DNA of 64,000 nt from Apis mellifera (Eukaryota; Arthropoda; Insecta; Hymenoptera; Apidae), in assembly GCF_003254395.2 (NCBI RefSeq), contig NC_037652.1:1947001-2011000 (forward strand). The letters run 5' to 3'. Under the pieces are notes generated by a model. That model did not search any database and was not told the DNA's origin. It worked only from the letters and a program-made list of their open reading frames with translations. The translations under genes and the position numbers were made by a program. Positions 37,101-49,879 of the stretch are shown here, piece after piece; positions within the stretch are counted from its first letter, which is position 1, and every line of letters begins with the position of its first letter.

Positions 37101-40100
37101 CGCTGTTATTGGTATTCCAGGATCTTCCAAGGCTAGTGTAGAATGAAGAGAAACATTTAAATCGAATATGAATAATAAATGATTTAATGAAATATGAATA
37201 ATATACTAATATAAAATATCAAATATAGATAATATTTATAATATTTATAATATTTAAAATGATATAATTAAAAATAATACAATATAATGATTTAATATAA
37301 TATGAATATGAATACAATATTACTATTAATCAATTACAATGATTGAACATTTAATATTAATCATTAATATTTAATTATTGTTTACAATATGATATATATA
37401 ATATAAATATATAAATATATTTGTGATAAATGATATATGACATAATGATATAATAGTTGATTAAATATGTAATATAATTAATATAGTATGATATAAATGA
37501 GATGTGTATAATATGATAATTAAATTAAACATAAATATAATATGATTTGAAATTTTTGATACTTACATTCTACTATTCGAAGATAAGCGCTGCTAAATGT
37601 TTCTCCTAATGCATTTTGCGCTATGCAAGTATACCAGCCTTCATCTTTTTCTGTTACATTATATAACTTTAGCACTTCCGGATTTTCTGCGCCTTCAGCC
37701 TATTCAAAAATGTTTAAATTAGTTTATCAGGAATGATTCAGAAAACTGAGAAATCAAAATAAAATAAAAAGTTTTAAGTAATGATTATTTAAAAGGAAAA
37801 GCTTTAGTAAATTTATTAATAATTTATTATTAATTTCTTCAAAGATATTAATACATGAATCTTTTAATAATAATAAAAACAAAATAATAATAAAAAATAG
37901 TTTATTTGTAGTTTATTTGATAGTTTATTTTACAATCATTGTATTGTTATTATAAATATTTTAATGTTTTATATAATATCTTTTAACAGATTAATTAAGT
38001 CAAAACTTTTTTTGAAATTTTAATCTAAAATTTTAAGATTTCTTCTCTTTTTAAAAAAATTCTACTATTTTATCAAAAACTATAATAAATTATAATATAG
38101 ATATTATATATATTATAAGAACGAATAAAAATTATATATTATTATATAATTATCAAAAAATTTGAAAACAAAAAATTTTATTTAAAATAATAAAAATATC
38201 AAAAGTTATGCTTGAAACACATAAATTGTTATTTATTTAATAGTTTCTTATATATACATTTATTATATATATTATTTTTATAATATTTATAAAAGATTTT
38301 TTTTTCATATCGATTGCAACTAATAAATTTTGATTTTCGAATTTTTTAAATTTTCTTTGGCTTGAAAAATATTAAATTTTTATGTTTCATTTTTTTTTCT
38401 ATTTAAACTATTGTATTATAACATCCAATTTTAATGAATCAACAATCTAGGCTCAAATTATCACAAATTATTTTTAATAATTACAATTTAATAATAGTAT
38501 TAGTTGTTGTTAAATTGTTACATAAATTATTTATATCTTTCGAGAGTTTCGAAGAAAAATTATAAAAATAGCAAAAGTCTCTTTGAATTTCGCAGTTTCG
38601 AAGTTTTTATTGTTAAATCTAAGATAGAGAAAGCTGAAGCATAGAGACAAATAGTTTCATGCATTTTCAAATAATTCTACGTGCCCACCTTGACCTCCAC
38701 CCGGAAACTTTGATTGGTTTTGTTGACAGTAGATAAAGAGGTGTGATAACCATGATACCATTCAAGATGGCGGTGCGCGGCCGAAAGAACCTCGCAAGTC
38801 ATTGTAACGTTGCCTCCTATCAGAATCGTGGTGTTTTTCGGTGGCCTGGTCAGTATCGGACGGTGTTTCACGCTCTCTACAGGAAAAATAGACCCAACCA
38901 CCATTTTTACCAAGCTCGAATATCAAAGAAACAAAGAGAAGTCCTTTGAGATCAAATTTCTTTTTTTTATTTATAATTTTCAATATCATTTAAATAATTC
39001 GACATTTTTATTTAAATAATTTTTTTGCTAATAAAATTATAAATGTAATTTATCAATATTTTTGTTAATTCTTTATCGATCTTAATGAGCTCAAAATATA
39101 TTATAAAATACTTTATTTTGACTAATTTTTTTTTTTAGATATAATAATCGACTTTTATTTTTGAGTTAGCAAAAATTTGATACTATATTATATAAGTATC
39201 ACTTAAACGCTAATATATATAAGGTTGAGCTTTTTTGGATTTAAATGGGATTTTTTTTTAAATTTTCTTTTTTATATGTATATTTTGTTTGTTTCCTTTC
39301 TTTGATAATTAAGAAATATTCAAATTTAATCGAAAACCTTCGAATATTGATTTTCATGCAAAAAGTACAATAACATGATATTGACATTATATTGCGTTTA
39401 CAAAAAGCGTTTTGCATTTACATTATACAATAATTATAATTGATTATTATTTTTTTTTTTGAAGAAAAAGAAGTGAAAATTTCCATAATTTTTGACAATT
39501 TTTAGACAAATAAATATGCTTATAACGAATTGAACAAGCCGTCATACAGTTTCGTAATAGATGAATATAATGATATATTCTTTTTTTCCTCATCTGTCCT
39601 CATCTATCAATTTTATAGTATTTAGACGAGAAAATTACCTTTTGTTATTGTAATTTTAGTTGCCCAAGATTTGTTTTATATTTTATTATAATTATTATTC
39701 GAAGGATTCATGGAATACACATTTACTATGGATACATGCTAAATATGATGATATTTGTTCACTCATTATATCGTGTTTGTACAAACAATTGAGAATGATG
39801 TTCAATATTGTTACTTGTACTATTCTGAATATATATATATATATAGGCAGAATTCAATATAATAAGATTTTTTTTAGAATAACTCGAAAATAAAAGCCAA
39901 TTGTCTGTTATATATGAAGAAAAATGATTCTTTTCAAAAAAATATTTCAAGATCATTAAAACTAAGAAGGAAGAAGTTAATCGGTAAATATATTTAGATT
40001 TATTTCTATTTTTAGATTTCATTTTTGATTAATATGAAGTAATGTAGAAGAAAATTTTGAAATATTTATCACTTTTGCAATTTCTGAATTGTATATGAAA

Positions 40101-43100
40101 AAGATTAAAATTCAAACAAATTTTTATGTTTTTCTTTGCATTTTTTTTTAGCAAAAATGTTTTTCTTAGATTTTTCCGAAATTTCATCAGAAAATTTCTA
40201 ACAGATCTTCTCTTTTCCATTCTAATATTATTCTTCTTTTTAATTTCTTACTGTATTTTTACACATGTTAAATTATATAAATTTGATCCCGAAAGACTCA
40301 AAACTTTAAATATATTCATGAAATTAGAACATCAAAGAAAAGAAAAGAAAGAATACAATAATATGACATGATTAAAACATTAAAAAAACAAAATGGAAAA
40401 ATCCATTGGGCAGCACCTGAAATACCAAAAGAAACGAATATTTCCTTCACCATCGTTAGTCACTATCGATATCATTATATCGCAAGCAATTTATGTATCA
40501 CCAGAATCCCGTACGTATCAGTAGAATTTATATAATATTTTACAAATTAATTTTATTAGAAACTATTTCAATAATCCATCGAGAAGACAGGGAAACCTCC
40601 ACCATCTTAACAAGTCGATGTTGTACCTGAAGAAGAATTCCGGTCGGTGAATTCTCTTGGTCACCAGGATATTCGACTACTTTCAGCCATTGTATATAAG
40701 GTTCGAGATCAGACACGATCGGACACTTGAACGCCACCGTGCTGTTCACCACCGCGGTTACGTTCTTCGGGAAATCCACGTTGATGTATGGTTTATGAGG
40801 AAAACGTTCTATAGATTTATGAAAATTCACCACGATTTAATTTTGCGACTTATTTTCATATCGTAATCGAAGATGGCGTTTCTAGTGTTCTAGTGAAAAA
40901 ATTTTAGGGACTTTTGTAAATTAGGTTTTAAAGATAAAAAATTATAAAAATTCAGAGAGATTTAATTCTTTGATTTTTTTTTATGAAATCGAAGATGGAT
41001 AATAATTTAAAAATTTTTTTGCGCAAAACAAGAAAATTTTATGGAATTTGAAAAATTAAACTCAAGACGATCTCTGTCTATCTTGAGACCGATGGAAACC
41101 AATCATGAATAGTTTTATTTCTAGTGAAAAAGTTTAGGGAATTATTCAGGATAGATTTTACAAGTGAAAAATTATGGAAGTTCAGGAAGACTTTAAGATT
41201 TTTTTTTGTGAAATTGAAGATAAACGGAGATTTAGAAGTTTCTACACAAAACAAGAAAATTTTATGAAATTTGGAAAATTAAATTTTGGACGATTTGATG
41301 TCGCGATTTCTCTTTGTATCGTGAAATTGGAATGACTTGAAAACTTGATAATGTTTCCAGTGAAAATACGTGAGTAACGTATAAATAATATGATCACTGA
41401 AAATTTTTAGAATAATTAGAATTTGCAATGAAAAATGGATGAAATTAGAAATATTTACTATACTTTTTTATATTATACAATTATATAAAAAATTTTTAAC
41501 AAATAGTATTTTAACAGTGAAAAATAGATATATATAGATATATATATATACAGATTATATATAAAAAATTTAATAGAATTTATTATTTTCTTCTGAAATT
41601 TTTATATATTTTTGTACATATTATTTTATTCGAGAAATTTTTAGCAAAATATACATTATTTTCATAACATTTAAAAAATATCCTTTTGTTCTTTTTTATG
41701 AATTAAATTTTAAATTGTTTTATACAACATTAAAATAATAATAATGATGATAATAATAATTTTAATACAAAATTAAATAATAATAATAATAATAATAATA
41801 AGTCTTTAATTATCCATATTTCATATATTATAACCTGATATAAATCTTAAAAATCTATTAAAAATTTCATAAATCCATTATACTATTGTTTATCCTAAAG
41901 TTTAATTATCCTAAATTCGTCACAAACAAATTTTGTTATATTTCAGATGAAACACACGCATTTTCACTTTTTTATTATATTTCATCCTCCTATTTTTTAA
42001 ATAAAAAAATTTTTTAAATAAAATTAGACACTTACCAACAATTTCAACTTTTGATGTGCGATTGATGCATCCTAGATAATTGCACACCACACAAGTATAA
42101 TTTCCACTGTCTTCAGGTACTAGATCCTCTAATCTGAACGTCCATTTGGACACGACCACTGTGCCCAGTGTCCTCTTCGGTTCCTCGTTGTTTTTGTACC
42201 ATGTTATATTCGGCCTTGGATTTCCAAAGCTGGGGCATCGTAGTCGTAACATGTTTCCAGCTGGTTTCACAACCACGTTCGGCATTTCTACGCTTTTATT
42301 GAAGGATGGGGCACGTTCCGGGGCGGTGTTGTTATGCTCACCGGCTGTTTCATTCTCGCATTTTTCATTGTCCAAATCGACTTCCACGTTTTCGCTGTCG
42401 AGATGTAACGATCGTGTTTCTGGCAAGTCTGAAATCAGATGTAATTCCAACTTTTTTATTTTCCTTTATCGAAATTTTAATTAAATTGTTCATTTGAATT
42501 TGTAAGTATAAAATTATCAAATAATATATAATTAATTATAAATATAAAACTAGTGAAAACAAATTATAAAATTTATATTTTTTTTTATGTAGTATAAAAT
42601 CGATTATTTTAATTTTTTATTTATTTAAAATGAATTTGTTCGTAAAAATTTAATAAAATTTATTTTATTTAAGAGAGAATAATTGTTGATTAATTTACAA
42701 GAGATATTTATATTTTGTTTGATCTTTTTATAAATCAAATTTAAATGATTTAAAATTAATTTGTTAATAAGGAAAAAAAGTGAAAAAAATTAAAAATTGA
42801 AGAATAGAAAGAATATTAAATTTTACATATGTATTTTTACATCATTCAAATATTTTTGTAATTAATTCATAATCTATTATATAAATATTTCTACAAAACA
42901 ATATTAATATTTCAACATTCCAAAAATAAGTTTATTTAGATTTTTGTATTTAATCTTTAAAATTCTTTATAATCTTTTCATTTGTTAAAAGCTATACATC
43001 TAAATAGACTTAAAAAATAATTTAAAAATAATTGTTCACAATATCTTATAAATTTCACAATTGCACGAACAAATTTTTTTAATCATCTAACAAAAATTTC

Positions 43101-43508
43101 TCGAATTTAAAATAGTAATTAATCTGATTAAAGAGATTTAAAAATCTTTAATTTAAAAATACAAAAATTACTAACTTCTCGTTTCGATTTCCAATTCATT
43201 CGTTTCCTCCTCAGTTCTATGGCCACCAAGATTTTCAGTCTCGTGCTGATATCCGTCGTTCTGCAACGATTCGATTCGTATCGTCACGTTTCTCCATTCG
43301 TTCGACGATTTGATCAGGCAACTGTATGAATCGGCATCCTCGGCCTCGATGTACTTGAACCTCAACGACTGCTTCATTAGTCGTATTCTCGGTGAGGATG
43401 GTTTAAATATTTCGCCACCTTTGTACCAAATCATTTCCGTGTTCGAGGTGCATCGTAAGATCAGTTTCTCACCGACCGATACCATTATCACATCGGGATG
43501 ATTTAAAT
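34103..43508 (-). CDS. Fibroblast growth factor receptor (heartless/breathless type), 5' end missing
   Basis: Receptor tyrosine kinase for FGF ligands in the plasma membrane. Exons in order of transcription: 43176-43508 (Ig1), 42036-42428 (acidic linker, Ig2), then either 40627-40808 or 38689-38876 (first half of Ig3), 37567-37699 (second half of Ig3), 36644-37132 (transmembrane, juxtamembrane, kinase start), 35702-36200, 34638-34778, 34406-34511, 34103-34210. All phases agree; the visible part encodes about 794 (or 796) residues. Motifs: RCPSFGNPRPNITWYKN in Ig2; a membrane segment VLAAVLFIFFAVGVVVVIYI; glycine loop GEGAFGKV; VAVKML; HRDLAARN; DFGLAR; activation-loop DYYRKTTDGRLPVKWMAPE; CWSYQPNERP; FGFR-like EDLDRI and EYLDL near the end. 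The incoming phase at 43508 needs one base from an upstream exon, where the signal peptide must lie; it was not identified. Ig2 has two extra cysteines (VVCNYLGC). Confidence 0.95.
38689..38876 (-). CDS. FGFR alternative exon 'b' for the N-terminal half of Ig domain III
   Basis: 188 nt (2 + 62 codons). Acceptor CTATTTTTCCTGTAG is strong; donor AAG|GTGGGC is weak. With the last base of the Ig2 exon it starts E-S-V-K-H-R-P-I-L and contains the Ig core Cys in VTMTCEV and Trp in HLEWYH, with N-glycosylation motifs (NTT, NKT, NQS). It is parallel in position and content to the exon at 40627-40808. It ends in phase 0, compatible with the exon at 37567-37699. The open frame continues upstream past the acceptor, but the longer form would not match the incoming phase. 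Confidence 0.85.
40627..40808 (-). CDS. FGFR alternative exon 'a' for the N-terminal half of Ig domain III
   Basis: 182 nt (2 + 60 codons). It encodes E-R-F-P-H-K-P-Y, then FPKNVTAVVNSTVAFKCPIV and PYIQWLK. It aligns directly with the start of Ig3 in vertebrate FGFRs (ERSPHRPI ... FMCKV ... HIQWLK). Donor CAG|GTACAA and acceptor ATCTATAG are both weak. Entry phase (one base from the Ig2 exon) and exit phase (0) equal those of the exon at 38689-38876. It cannot be followed by that exon without a frameshift. Confidence 0.9.
40868..41450. repeat. Diverged tandem repeat (period about 231 bp) in the FGFR intron before alternative exon 'a'
   Basis: Blocks starting CTAGTGAAAAAATTTTAGGG (40890) and CTAGTGAAAAAGTTTAGGG (41121), with a partial third at about 41357 (CCAGTGAAAATACG). 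Shared inner words include AAAACAAGAAAATTTTATG and GACGAT. The copies are old, with many substitutions. Confidence 0.7.
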
Positions 43509-46429
43509 CTGTAATGAGAATTGAAATTAAAATTTATATTAAATCTAATGTGAATTTGAGATTAATTGTATATACTTGACATTTAGTTATTTTGGATAGT
43601 AAAATTTTATTTATTTCTTTTTCATTTAATTGTAAAATATTAAAGATGAAAATTAATTTTTTTTTTCTTTTTTAATGGAATATGTGAACATTATAAAATA
43701 GTTTTTTAAATATTGAATCGATGCAGTTGATCATTTTCTGTAAAAACTATTAAGTCATGCTAAAAAAATTTTATTATTATTAGAAGATATTTAAATTTTG
43801 TAAAATTTATTACACAAAAGAGAAGAAACAATATCACTGATATTGTTTTGTTTCCTTGTCTTTCGTTTGATAAATTTTGTAAAATTAAAATGATGGTTTG
43901 AGAATCATAGTGATTATATATAAAATATTTTGAGAAACTTATTATTTATATGTTGATATTTAAAAATGAAACAATTTCTCAATTTTGTTTCTATATAAAA
44001 GTGGCCTTTTCAATTTTTGAATATCTTACTATGATTTTCAGCTTTCCAAATATATCTTGAATTAATGATTTTTTGGCACAAATGACTTGATGCTTTATAT
44101 ATATATATATGATTCATGATATTTAAGAAGCTATGATTTTAAAAAAAAGTTGATCTTTATATATCTTCATCATCAAATGCTCATTCAATTTTTGTCTTGT
44201 AGAATATTTTTTAATATCTCATCAATTTCAAAATATTCAGATAGATTTATTCAGATTTAAATGAGACATTCTGCAGAATTTATATTCTGAATATAATAAT
44301 GCCTCAACAATTGTTATAAATTCAATTATTATTATATCATAATAATAATCATATGAAATAATTTATCTATAAATTGCAAATTTTTAGATCATAGAAATTC
44401 AATCATTTAAAATCATGTAACCAATATTAATTATTATATTTTATTTTAATGTAATGTTTTACATTCTGGACAAAATATTTCAAAATTGTTCCGCATCCCC
44501 GCCATATGATCTATTTCTACATATTTTTTTTGCAATTTTGAGACAGTTGATCAAAAACACAAAAAATTATTGAAGTATATCTATATAGGATAATTAAACA
44601 TTATCGATGAGATAAAGATAAGGATTTTCTTCGTCATTAAAAGTCGTAAACCTTAAAAAAAGAATTTTACCACTATATTTCGTTCCGCTATATCGATCAC
44701 CAAGTTCACGGAAGATAAACCAAGCCTTCGTTACTTGGCAACCTAACCGCGCCTTCTAAATCGATTCTTCCGCGAATCGTGGATGCAATAAACACCGTTA
44801 AAATTGCACAAGGCAATCATGGCGCCCGATTCGATATTCTCATCTTTCTAAAAACCATTTTAGAAAGATAGCTCGAATCGATCGATCATCAATCTTATCC
44901 TTTCTCGATCATCGATCGCGTTGATTTCCAGTTGTCGCACAACCACGATCGATCGACTCATCGTTAACCATCGGTTAATGAATATCGGCTACAATTTCAG
45001 GTACTTATTTTCTCCATTGTCCGATAATTGAATATTACGTCTCGTTTTCAACGATCAATTTTCCTTATAATGGAAATTTTTTTTTTTTATGATTGTAATT
45101 CACGAGGATGAAATAATTGCTGGTATTATCGGATCTCTTCGTTTCTTGATTGATTAATTAATCCTTCGAATATGATGAAATGAATTTCTTCATTTTTTTT
45201 TCTTCTCTTTCTTTCTGTTAATTCGATGTTGTATGGGAGTTTTTCGATTCGAAGAACATCGAGTGTACTGTTTGAAGATTTAATAACTGGTTACATTTTT
45301 TCATTGCTTTTTTATGTACGGCACACGTAGTTGTTCCTTCAGCTCTTGTCAGTAACGTTTCAGTTTGGACGTAACACACGATTATTACGGTATTTTCTCG
45401 GTAGTTTAAAAATACGGCTCTAGAGAGATCATTTGTAACTTAAAAACAATCTTTACTGACGTTCCATTACTCAGTTTCATGGATATCATTTATTATACGA
45501 GTGTCTCGTTTTTTTTCTTTAATGTACGTAACATGATATTTCATTTTACTCTTTATGCAATACTTGGATCTGTTTAGGCACGAACGAAATTTCGTTTGTG
45601 AATGTTTTTTTTTTTATTGAAAAAAATTTTATTATAAATTAAGCTATGAATACGTTTGATAATAAAATCAGGAGTGAATTTTTTCGAGATTTTTGGAGAT
45701 TTAGAATATTAATAAATTTTTTAATAATTGAATTATATTACAGAAATATGTCATAATGTAGATATTACTAATTAAGTAATTTTGAGCATTTTTGAAAAGT
45801 TTTTAAAAGACACAAATCAGTTTTGAATTTGAATATTTCCTAATATAAATTTATTTATTAAACACTAATATTTCTTCAATCTTTTTTTTTAGTTTGTATT
45901 GCCATTGTTATATTCTTAAATTTATCATTTTTTTATCATTTTTATATCAATTTATTCCTTAACATTTTTTTAAGACAAGATTTCCATTTACAATGAATAA
46001 ACTATAATCTCAAAATAAATTTTTGATAAGATAAAATAAACATAATATTTTATTTTTAGAAATACATTAAAAATCTGTTACAATAAAAATACTTTTTGTA
46101 AATAATTATAAATGTAACCAATTATGATATAAATATATGATATAAATATGATATAAATATAATAAACTATAGGTAATTATTATAAAGAAAAATTAATAAA
46201 TAAAATTTGTTTAGAGATAATCCAAAAATAAATTTGATGAAGCAAAAATTTAATTTTGATTTATTGCTATCATCTTGTTATTTTCAAATTTTCGAATGAC
46301 AATCCAGACATATTCGAAATCACTGTTTTCTAAATAATACAATTATGCGAAAATTCGTGTTATTTTTTAAATTGTTATTACCCAATATTTTTCAATTATC
46401 ACCAAAAATTAATTTCTAAAATAATCACC
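43509..46429. other. Probable FGFR 5' intron: AT-rich DNA with a GC-richer patch
   Basis: No exon with a signal peptide could be recognised. The patch at about 44680-45020 is less AT-rich and has many ATCGAT words (for example GATCGATCATC, CATCGATCGCG), resembling DRE/CGATA-type promoter DNA. It contains a perfect 12-bp hairpin at 44842-44869. It may be a promoter or enhancer. Confidence 0.35.
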
Positions 46430-46830
46430 GTCCCAAGCACGTTTTCCAAAATTATTGAATGACTTCTCGACCTTGAATGCTCATCGGTTAAACTTCGTCG
46501 AAAGTCATGCACTTGGCTCTTTCACGAAGATCAGGCCACAGGGAAGCCACGGCTGCCCATTCATGATCTTCCCGGCCATCGAAGTGTCGCCATTTGGACG
46601 AAGGCCAGGGAAGAATCGCGACACTGTCCCTTCCGACGTGTTTCCATCTGGAACCACGTCCCATTCTGTCCTCTTCCGTTGTGCGTTCGTTGTCGATCCT
46701 CTCTTCCAACTAAATTTAGAGATCTGTCGAGGGTGTCTCTGAGATTTCTCTCGCCTCCTCGTGCCTCTGAATTTCGAGACAGAATCCGTGTTCGCGATTT
46801 CCAAGTTCGATCATGCGAGTTATTCGACTT
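46430..46830. other. GC-richer island 1 in the non-coding region
   Basis: Open frames of about 70-100 codons overlap here on both strands, as expected when stop codons are rare, not because of a gene. None has homology I recognise. In such an AT-rich genome, islands of this kind often mark regulatory DNA or unannotated exons. Confidence 0.35.
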
Positions 46831-47419
46831 TGTGTATTTTGTTATAACTATTTTCCACTCGATAATTAATAATAGGAATAATTAAAAATATCTTAAAGAA
46901 ATATTTTTATATCGTGGATTAAAATTGGGATTAAAAAATTTATCTGTAAAAAATATTTAATTTTAAAATTAAAATTTATTAATATTATTTGGATGCTAGT
47001 AGTTAATAGTCACGTGACGCTAGTTCGCAATATTAATTTTCCATGACTCTTGATTAGTTTTATATATAATGAAAATAAAAAATCTTCCAAGATAATTGAA
47101 TATTTTTCTTATGAAAATTTAAAATACATCTCGTGTATTAAATTATACTTCGTTAATATCATTTTTCAAAAATTCATCCATTTCATTTGTATGATATGAT
47201 TTACAAATGTAGATTATATTTATTGAAATTTTATTTGATGAAATTAATAATTCGATACTTTAATAGAATTTATTAGAATTGGTAATTTATTATAAAAAAA
47301 ACTAAACGAAATTATTGAAAGCAGATAATTAATCTCATAGAATCAAAAATCTAAAACAACTTCGTTTCTATTAAAAGTTGTTAATGCTTAAATTCAATTT
47401 TATTAAATTCGCAAATACC

Positions 47420-48460
47420 GTGAATTCCTTTTCAAGCAAGATGCCTTAAACGCCGTGTAATTAGGCTTCGCTGAAACGAGGCCTATTTATCATCTCATCT
47501 CCAGTGACATAGGACGAATTCCATCTCGCCCACTATTTCCTGGTGTCGGTGTTCCTTCGTTTAACGACTGCACAGCCACTTCACTTCCATCTTGGTCTCA
47601 TTGTTTTCGTGATTCCTTCTTTCGTTTCGTGTCTAAACATCCTCGATGTTCGTGTACAAACGACTAATTGTCCTCGAGGGCTCTCCTTCTCTCGGCGGAA
47701 GTTCAACGAGTTTATTGTCTTTACGAGTTCCGTTCCCGCTTCTTTTTCGAGACACTTCGTCACGTGACTTTCAGCTCTCCTCGATTCCTATTGTCACGTT
47801 TTTCCAATTGTTTTTGCCAAGACGCGGATGATTTGTTTCCGATCAATTTCCGCTGATCATCCTTCGAATTTACTTCCATTTTATCTTTGGAATTTTGGAG
47901 ATTTGCGCTCAAAGTCGAGCAAAAAAGTGTTAAAAAATTAAAAGATTATTCTATATTTTAAAATACTATTTTTTTTTAAAGAACTCTGAATTCTGATCTC
48001 AAAGTTTATTACAATTTTAGGTTATGATACATTACTTTCCCTTAATGTTATCATTTTTTAAATTTAAAAGGGATAAATCGTATATAGCTGGCGATAAAAA
48101 AAGCATTATAAATAAATAAATGGCTTTTAAAAAAAAAAGAAGTTCGAAAATAAGATTTATTTCCTTTTTTAGAATCGATTATCGGGATCTCGAGCAAAGT
48201 TCGATTTTTGCGTATGACATCACGTGGGCCATCTGTTTCGATCCAGGAATAGCGGTAAACATTTCGAGAGGTTCGTGTCCCTCTTTGTCTTTTCTCTTGT
48301 TCGTCTCTTTTCTTCTTTCATTTCGCTGCTTCTGGCCAAATTTACTCGGATAAAAGGCCATCCGTGGATTCGTATAAACAATTTCTGGCATGCGATCATC
48401 CAATGTCAGATGACTTTGTTTGATCCTTGACTTGTATCATTGTGTCATAAGTGATCACAA
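47420..48460. other. GC-richer islands 2 and 3
   Basis: Two patches (about 47420-47880 and 48170-48460) separated by AT-rich DNA, again with overlapping meaningless frames on both strands. TCACGTGAC at about 47759-47767 contains the E-box CACGTG; CACGTG recurs near 48221. Confidence 0.3.
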
Positions 48461-49079
48461 CAGTTTGGATTAAACTTGCCATGCCTTGGTTATTATTATT
48501 TCTGTTGCGTATAATTTCAATTTATTATTATTCAAATTTCATGTTTTATTTATTAACGCAAGATTTGAATTAAATATAAAAGAGAGTTTTTAAAATATTA
48601 TTTTTAAAATATTGTTCAATAACGCTCCCATTTAACCCTAAACTCTCAGCTGTCAAATTGTTCTTTTTTCAGGGTTGCCAATAACTTATTCAAAAATAGC
48701 GGTAAATTCAAATCTTGCATTAATTTTGGGACACCAAATTAATTTTTTATAAAATTAAGTTTCATATTTAGTCCAATTTCTTTTTTCATTTTATAATTTA
48801 TAATAAGAAACAATAATCTAAAATTTGAATTTAAATAACAAACAGAATATTTCTTATTATTGAAATTTAAAAATTAATAATTAGTATATAAATTTAGTGC
48901 CAACATAATGACATAAATTAGATTAAATAGATTACAAAATTTTTAAAATATGGAGAATTAAAATTGATTCGATCTGTCTTCTTTCTTGATAAAATGTCAA
49001 AATGTAAAAATCAAAATTAAACAAGAATTATTTGTACACTTATTCCCACAATAATAATATTCGATAAAAGTTCTAAAAT

Positions 49080-49580
49080 TCCGTTTCAATATCAATTCAA
49101 CGTTCAATTCCAAACGTAATTTTCTGTAACGCAGGATAATGCACGATAATTCCTCCTTCTAAACGTCGAACGAAATTAATAATTACCGAGCCACAAATTC
49201 GATGATTGATCTCGTGCTTGATCTAGATATCTAGAATGGGACGTGAGAAATCATAGTGGTTTCGTTTGGAGGGAGACATTTAGCCATTTAGTTAATGGCA
49301 GGGACCTGGATATCCCTCGTTTGTCCACGCGACGAGCTTCCACGTTTATTTATTCGTGCCTGGGATGGGACGTGCGCCTTTTTATGGTGCCATTCTGCGG
49401 TGGGTCGACTTTCCCCCCTCCACCCCTTCCCTTCCTCCCCGTTTTCTTCCTTTGTCCTCGCCGTCAAACAGTTTTCACGGCGGGGAAAATGTTTAATGGG
49501 GTTGTATTCTGTGTTTACCCGTGATACAGCTTCTGTTTCAAATATTGTTCTGCCGATCAGATATTTCAATCTCTCTTTTC
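49080..49580. other. GC-richer island 4 with a pyrimidine-rich segment
   Basis: Contains a C/T-rich run at about 49410-49460 (CCCCCCTCCACCCC and CTTCCTCCCC words). The run keeps several frames open. No protein family recognised. Confidence 0.3.
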
Positions 49581-49879
49581 TTTTTTTTTTTTTTTCCTTT
49601 TAGAAAACTTCTTAATCGAAGAATGAAAAATAATTATTTACGATAAGATTTAACTTTAAAATAGAAATGAACGAATATTTCTTATCAATAAAACTATTAA
49701 TTTTAAAGTAATAAAATTTTAAATTATCATTGTTAATTTATACTTTTGTAAATTATTTTATAATTTAATCGTCACGAAGAAAAAAGAAATACAAATAAAA
49801 ACGTAGTTGGAATAAAAATATCTCGTTATTGTAAATTATTATTCTGATTATTATAAATCTCGAAATAATAATAATAATA

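Noticed and set aside
40380..40530. Possible third alternative FGFR Ig3 exon between exons a and b
   Set aside because: There is an acceptor-like TTTCAG on minus, but no Cys/Trp Ig pattern and no fitting phase.
46455..46804. Long overlapping open frames on both strands
   Set aside because: Three frames open at once indicates GC-richer, stop-poor DNA, not coding; no start with good context and no family recognised.
49243..49603. Open frames of about 93-102 codons on both strands
   Set aside because: Driven by a pyrimidine-rich segment without stops; no homology recognised.
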